The notes under the pieces: model-generated
Told to the model about the DNA's origin: nothing
Seen by the model: the letters and a program-made list of their open reading frames with translations, nothing else
Databases searched by the model: none
From: Alphaproteobacteria bacterium
GTDB lineage: Bacteria > Pseudomonadota > Alphaproteobacteria > Puniceispirillales > UBA1172
Assembly: GCA_023259875.1 (NCBI GenBank)
Contig: JALRFL010000024.1
Span: 1 to 11,732, forward strand
Reading direction: 5' to 3'
DNA length: 11,732 nucleotides
Position numbers and translations under genes: made by a program
Part shown: positions 8,078 to 11,732 of the stretch, in pieces
Position numbering within the stretch: position 1 is the first letter of the stretch
Layout of the letters: each line of letters starts with the position of its first letter

Positions 8078-8470
8078 ATGGATACACATTTCAATATTAT
8101 GCAACAGTTATGCCAGCGCCATCCGGTTTTATCGCAAACGCGATTGTCATCTGATAATGACAATGACAACCAAAAGCCAAGTGATGTTACCGTTCTGGAA
8201 ACAAAGCCAAAAATCAAACGGCCATCACTTTATAAAGTGATTATGCTGAATGATGATTTTACGCCGATGGAGTTTGTCATTCATGTGTTGCAATTGTATT
8301 TTCGCAAATCCCAAGATGAAGCAACCCAAATCATGCTCCATGTGCATCAGCGCGGGGTCGGGGTTTGTGGGCTTTATACTTATGAGGTAGCGGAAACCAA
8401 GGCCTCACAGGTCATGGACTTAGCTCGAAAAAATCAACACCCCTTGCAGCTTCAGTTGGAAAAGGAATAA
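8078..8470 (+). CDS. clpS: ATP-dependent Clp protease adaptor ClpS
   Basis: This is the N-degron adaptor that recognises destabilising N-terminal residues and hands substrates to ClpA; 130 residues if the ATG at 8078 is used, 123 from the ATG at 8099. The binding pocket is intact: N58, D59 and D60 in VIMLNDDFTPMEF, the gate residue M64, and H90 in MLHVHQRGVGVCG, matching N34-D35-D36, M40 and H66 of E. coli ClpS with a constant offset of 24. The C-terminal block YTYEVAETKASQVMDLARK and the ending LEKE are typical. The first 45 or so residues are a variable, Asn/Asp-rich flexible arm, the part that in known ClpS enters the ClpA pore. An in-frame TAA just upstream excludes an earlier start. No good Shine-Dalgarno sequence precedes either ATG. 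clpA follows after 4 bases. Confidence 0.95.
   Translation: MDTHFNIMQQLCQRHPVLSQTRLSSDNDNDNQKPSDVTVLETKPKIKRPSLYKVIMLNDDFTPMEFVIHVLQLYFRKSQDEATQIMLHVHQRGVGVCGLYTYEVAETKASQVMDLARKNQHPLQLQLEKE
8463..8467 (+). promoter_or_regulatory. clpA ribosome binding site inside the end of clpS
   Basis: AAGGA lies in the last codons of clpS, 7 bases before the clpA ATG at 8475, with the clpS TAA at 8468-8470 between them. Ribosomes ending clpS would sit on the clpA start, so the adaptor and its unfoldase are probably translated in step. Confidence 0.6.
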
Positions 8471-8474
8471 CCTC

Positions 8475-10820
8475 ATGCTCTCACAAGAACTTGAAGAAAC
8501 GCTGAAACGCGCCATGGGGCTTGCCGCTAAAAAGGGGCATGAATACGCGACCCTTGAACATCTCTTATTTGCGCTCACCGAAGATAGTGACGCGCTTGAA
8601 GTGCTTAGCGCCTGCAATGCGGATATTGATGATCTGCGCCAGAATCTGATGCTTCATATTGAACAATCGCTTGAAGCCATTCAAGATGAACGGATCGAAA
8701 CGCGCCCGACCAATGGCTTTCAGCGTGTTTTGCAAAGGGCTGTGATACATACCCAATCCTCTAATCGTGAACGCGCGACAGGGGCGAATGTTTTGGTTGC
8801 CATGTTTGCGGAACGCGAAAGCCACGCGGTCTGGCTTTTGAATCAGCAGGATATTAATCGCATTGATGTTGTCAGCTATTTGAGCCATGGGATCGCTAAA
8901 AACCCAGCCTTTAATAGCGAAGGGGGTGGCGTTGATGGCGCGGATCTCAAAGAAGATGAGGTGAACAAAAAAGAAGACGCGCTTACCGCCTATGCGGTTA
9001 ATCTGAATGAAAAGGCCAAGAGCGGTAAGATTGATCCTTTGATCGGACGACAAAAAGAGGTGGATCGCACCATTCAGGTGCTATGCCGCCGAACAAAAAA
9101 CAACCCCTTGCTGGTGGGGGATAGCGGCGTTGGCAAAACAGCCATTGCCGAAGGCTTGGCGCGAAAAATTGTGGAAAAATCTGTGCCAGAGGTGCTGGAG
9201 GGCGCGACGATTTATTCCCTTGATATGGGGGCGTTGCTAGCAGGCACGCGTTACCGCGGCGATTTTGAAGAACGCCTTAAGGCGGTTATGAAACAGGTTG
9301 CCAAAAACGATCAGGCCATTCTTTTTATTGATGAAATTCATACCATTATCGGGGCAGGCGCGACCAGTGGCGGTGCCATGGATGCGTCTAATCTCTTAAA
9401 ACCTGCGCTTCAGGAAGGTAGTCTGAGATGCGTAGGCTCAACCACTTATAAAGAGTTTCGAGGGTGGTTTGAAAAAGATCGGGCACTCTCTCGTCGTTTC
9501 CAGAAAATTGATGTGAATGAACCTACAGTGGCTGATACCATTAAAATCCTCAGCGGGTTGAAATCTCAATACGAAGATCATCATGATGTGCGCTTCACCA
9601 TGGCGGCGCTGAAATCAGCGGTGGAATTATCCGCCCGTTATATCACAGACCGCAAATTGCCTGATAAAGCGATTGATGTGATTGATGAGGCGGCGGCGGC
9701 CCAAATGCTGCTTCCCCCTTCGCGGAGGCGTAAGGTCATTGGGGAAAAAGAGATCGAAAACACCATTTCCAGCATGGCAAGAATCCCACCGCGTAGCGTG
9801 AACCGTGACGATCGTGCAGCGTTGGCAAGTCTTGAGACAGATTTGCACCGCATGGTATATGGTCAGGACGAAGCGATTATCGCCTTGGCCTCTGCGATTA
9901 AATTGGCACGGGCAGGGCTTAGAGAAAAAGAAAAACCTGTTGGTAACTATCTCTTTAGTGGCCCAACAGGGGTCGGTAAGACAGAGGCCGCGCGGCAGTT
10001 ATCCGAATCCCTCGGCATTAAATTGATACGGTTTGATATGTCCGAATATATGGAACGCCATTCGGTATCGCGGCTGATTGGCGCGCCTCCGGGGTATGTC
10101 GGCTTTGATCAAGGTGGGCTTTTGACCGATGCCGTGGATCAGCATCCTCATGCCGTGCTGTTGCTCGATGAGATTGAAAAGGCGCATCCCGATATCTTTA
10201 ATCTGTTATTGCAGGTGATGGATAATGGGCGGCTAACCGATCACAATGGCAAGACCATTGATTTCCGCAATGTTATTATCATTATGACAACAAACGCAGG
10301 CGCTAGCGAATTAAGCAAACAGGCCATTGGATTTGGCCGTGATCGGCGTGATGGCGCGGCGGCGGAGGCCATTGAGCGAACCTTTACCCCAGAGTTTCGC
10401 AACCGGCTTGATGCGATTATTAATTTTGCCTCACTTGCCCCTGAAACCGTGCGCAAGGTGGTGGATAAGTTTATTATGCAACTCGAAGCCCAGCTTGCGG
10501 ATCGCGGTGTCAGCATCAGCCTTACTGATGCGGCGCGTGACTGGCTGGCTGAGCGTGGGTATGAGCCAGCTTATGGGGCAAGGCCTCTGGCTAGAGTCGT
10601 TCAAGAACATGTCAAGAAACCCCTGTCCGAAGAGCTGTTGTTCGGGCGTTTGGTTGATGGTGGTTCGGTGGTGGTCGATGCGGACAAACCCGATAAAGAT
10701 GGCTATATCTCGCGGCTGACGGTCAAAGTGGTAAAAGATGAAACGGCTCGGAAAACGCGGTCAACAAAGCCACGCAAAAGCCAATCGAAAAAATCAGGAT
10801 CAGTAGAAACCGCCAGTTAG
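8475..10820 (+). CDS. clpA: ATP-dependent Clp protease ATP-binding subunit ClpA
   Basis: This is the hexameric AAA+ unfoldase that threads ClpS-delivered substrates into ClpP; 781 residues. The N-domain (about 1-145) has the double Clp_N repeat, starting LEETLKRAMGLAAKKGHEYATLEHLL. D1 has Walker A GDSGVGKT at 215-222, Walker B ILFIDE at 282-287 and arginine fingers R340/R341. D2 has Walker A GPTGVGKT at 496-503, Walker B LLLDE at 562-566, an arginine finger in EFRNRLD (R644) and sensor 2 GAR at 701-703. The IGF loop at 618-620 is the ClpP-docking tripeptide, so it should pair with ClpP. There is no ClpB-type middle domain. A basic Lys/Ser/Arg-rich tail from about 755 extends past the E. coli length of 758. 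The AAGGA ribosome binding site lies within the last codons of clpS. Confidence 0.97.
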   Translation: MLSQELEETLKRAMGLAAKKGHEYATLEHLLFALTEDSDALEVLSACNADIDDLRQNLMLHIEQSLEAIQDERIETRPTNGFQRVLQRAVIHTQSSNRERATGANVLVAMFAERESHAVWLLNQQDINRIDVVSYLSHGIAKNPAFNSEGGGVDGADLKEDEVNKKEDALTAYAVNLNEKAKSGKIDPLIGRQKEVDRTIQVLCRRTKNNPLLVGDSGVGKTAIAEGLARKIVEKSVPEVLEGATIYSLDMGALLAGTRYRGDFEERLKAVMKQVAKNDQAILFIDEIHTIIGAGATSGGAMDASNLLKPALQEGSLRCVGSTTYKEFRGWFEKDRALSRRFQKIDVNEPTVADTIKILSGLKSQYEDHHDVRFTMAALKSAVELSARYITDRKLPDKAIDVIDEAAAAQMLLPPSRRRKVIGEKEIENTISSMARIPPRSVNRDDRAALASLETDLHRMVYGQDEAIIALASAIKLARAGLREKEKPVGNYLFSGPTGVGKTEAARQLSESLGIKLIRFDMSEYMERHSVSRLIGAPPGYVGFDQGGLLTDAVDQHPHAVLLLDEIEKAHPDIFNLLLQVMDNGRLTDHNGKTIDFRNVIIIMTTNAGASELSKQAIGFGRDRRDGAAAEAIERTFTPEFRNRLDAIINFASLAPETVRKVVDKFIMQLEAQLADRGVSISLTDAARDWLAERGYEPAYGARPLARVVQEHVKKPLSEELLFGRLVDGGSVVVDADKPDKDGYISRLTVKVVKDETARKTRSTKPRKSQSKKSGSVETAS

Positions 10821-10845
10821 ACCAAGGCGGGTCCTGTTCTTTTGG

Positions 10846-11703
10846 TTAAGTGGCGGCTTTATAAGGCATCCAGCCCATCAGCTCTTGGCGTTCCCGGGCA
10901 ATATGTCTGGCCTCTTTGGCGGTAAAATCCTTCACCGCGGCATGAAAGCCGGGATCAGTCATGTGATGAACAGAATAGGTGGGTACAGGTTCATAGCCGC
11001 GTTGCACTTTGTGTAATCCTTGCGCCCCTGCCTCAACCTTTTTCAACCCATTGGCGATCGCATAGGAAATGGCCTGATAATAACAGGTCTCAAAATGCAG
11101 GAACGGAATATCAACAACACTGCCCCAATTGCGGCCATAAAGCGTGTCTTTGCCAACAAAATTGATCGCCCCTGCCACAGCTTTGTCATCATGCTTGGCT
11201 ATGACCAGTAAAATATGGTCACGCATGGTCTGATGAATGTGATCAAAAAACCCACGGGTCAGATATGCACCGCCCCATTTGCGATCAATCGTTGCCAGAT
11301 AGAACTCATAAAACGCATCCCAGTGATGGGGTTTCAAGTCTTCTCCACGCAACAGATCAAAGCCAAGGCCAGCGTCCTTGATATCTCGGCGCTCACGCCT
11401 GATGGCTTTGCGTTTCCGAGAGGAAAGCGTGCCGAGAAAATCATCAAAATCACCATAGCCGCGGTTATGCCAATGAAATTGCATCCCTTCGCGGCTAATC
11501 CACGGGCTTTGTTGTTGAGTTATCAGGTGGTCATGCTCATCCTTGGTCAGAAAAGTCATATGCACAGAGGAAAACCCTAGTTGACTTGCGCTGGCAAGGG
11601 CAGCCTCAGCTAAAGCCGCGGTGGCGCGTGTTGCTGTGGCTTTATCAAGATCTGGGTCAACCAAAAGCCGCCGTCCCGGAACCGGGGTAAAGGGAATGCC
11701 TAT
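10846..11703 (-). CDS. GNAT-like acyltransferase, COG3146/DUF482 family; N-terminus interrupted
   Basis: The frame from the TAA at 10846 back to an in-frame TGA at 11704-11706 encodes the middle and C-terminal parts of a COG3146/DUF482 protein (GNAT fold, function not established; often named peptidogalycan biosynthesis protein). Characteristic segments are GIPFTPVPGRRLL near the interruption, QFHWHNRGYGDFDDFLGTLSSRKRK followed by AIRRERRD, and DRKWGGAYLTRGFF. Further ones are LYGRNWG, FLHFETCYYQAISYAI and AGAQGLHKVQRGYEP. Family members are about 380 residues; only about 285 are here, so some 100 N-terminal residues are missing. The codon at 11662-11664 (TTG) could serve as a start, but homology continues upstream of it with no good ribosome binding site, so this looks like a damaged or edge-truncated gene rather than a short one. 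It converges on clpA with a 25-base gap. Confidence 0.75.
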   Translation of the reverse strand: MGIPFTPVPGRRLLVDPDLDKATATRATAALAEAALASASQLGFSSVHMTFLTKDEHDHLITQQQSPWISREGMQFHWHNRGYGDFDDFLGTLSSRKRKAIRRERRDIKDAGLGFDLLRGEDLKPHHWDAFYEFYLATIDRKWGGAYLTRGFFDHIHQTMRDHILLVIAKHDDKAVAGAINFVGKDTLYGRNWGSVVDIPFLHFETCYYQAISYAIANGLKKVEAGAQGLHKVQRGYEPVPTYSVHHMTDPGFHAAVKDFTAKEARHIARERQELMGWMPYKAAT

Positions 11704-11732
11704 TCATTTAATTTGTATTAATCTGGGATAGT
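11704..11732 (-). pseudogene. Probable upstream continuation of the DUF482 gene beyond an in-frame TGA
   Basis: Reading the same frame past the TGA at 11704-11706 gives YPRLIQIK, then the stop, then IGIPFTPV. As I recall, the family has a sequence like YPKLQ directly joined to the IPFTPV segment, so the upstream codons look like the same gene with a few extra in-frame codons, one of them a stop. The stretch is A/T-rich, with ATTAATACAA followed by ATTAAATGAA, as if partly duplicated. Only 26 bases upstream of the stop are visible, so a mutation, an assembly-edge error and chance cannot be told apart. Confidence 0.35.

Noticed and set aside
7900..8217. A 105-residue minus-strand open frame opposite the start of clpS.
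   Set aside because: It overlaps the conserved clpS gene on the other strand and resembles no family.
8565..9053. A 162-residue minus-strand open frame inside clpA.
   Set aside because: It lies antisense to the conserved ClpA N-domain and start of D1; it is a by-product of codon use there.
10821..10848. A terminator between clpA and the DUF482 gene (ACCAA at 10821-10825, TTGGT at 10842-10846).
   Set aside because: The stem is only 5 bp with a 16-base loop and no T-run on either strand, and it runs into the stop codon of the convergent gene.
11704..11706. Recoding of the TGA as selenocysteine or tryptophan in the DUF482 gene.
   Set aside because: All other genes read normally with the standard code and TGA is used as the soxD stop. 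No selenocysteine insertion element is apparent after it.

Overview
The window reads as ordinary chromosomal DNA of an alphaproteobacterium, with densely packed genes and roughly balanced base composition. The evidence is family-level only: a heterotetrameric sarcosine oxidase locus, a penicillin-binding D,D-carboxypeptidase with a C-terminal SPOR domain beside clpS-clpA, and a COG3146/DUF482 acyltransferase-like gene. A marine SAR116-like lineage would fit, but that is a guess from gene content, not something the sequence proves.

Layout. (1) Positions 1-3147, minus strand: soxB-soxD-soxA of heterotetrameric sarcosine oxidase, tightly packed. soxA runs off the left edge, so its C-terminal folate domain and soxG lie outside. 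(2) Positions 3148-3428: divergent intergenic region with an inverted repeat and candidate promoters. (3) Positions 3429-4604, plus strand: M20D-family amidohydrolase, related to hippurate and N-acyl-amino-acid hydrolases. Its stop codon shares a TTAA palindrome with the convergent umuC stop. (4) Positions 4601-6480, minus strand: umuD-umuC, the DNA polymerase V operon. UmuD carries a 50-residue basic, Gly/Arg/Pro-rich N-terminal extension. A TTGACA promoter lies upstream, with a perfect 18-bp palindrome over the -10. (5) Positions 6580-7824, minus strand: exported D-alanyl-D-alanine carboxypeptidase with SPOR domain. (6) Positions 8078-10820, plus strand: clpS-clpA, the N-degron adaptor and its AAA+ unfoldase. 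(7) Positions 10846 to the right edge, minus strand: a COG3146/DUF482 GNAT-like gene whose frame is interrupted by a TGA just inside the edge.

How they work together. SoxBDA(G) demethylates sarcosine to glycine, passing the one-carbon unit to tetrahydrofolate and electrons to oxygen; it is the last step of glycine betaine or creatine breakdown. UmuD'2C is SOS-induced translesion polymerase. ClpS delivers proteins with N-degrons to ClpA, which feeds ClpP (not in the window). The carboxypeptidase trims peptidoglycan stem peptides, and its SPOR domain should bind septal denuded glycan.

I see no clearly new multi-gene system. The points most worth a second look are the palindromic operator in front of umuDC, which does not match the usual alphaproteobacterial LexA box; the UmuD extension; and the apparent in-frame stop in the right-edge gene. 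I found no tRNA, rRNA, CRISPR array, insertion sequence or prophage gene.
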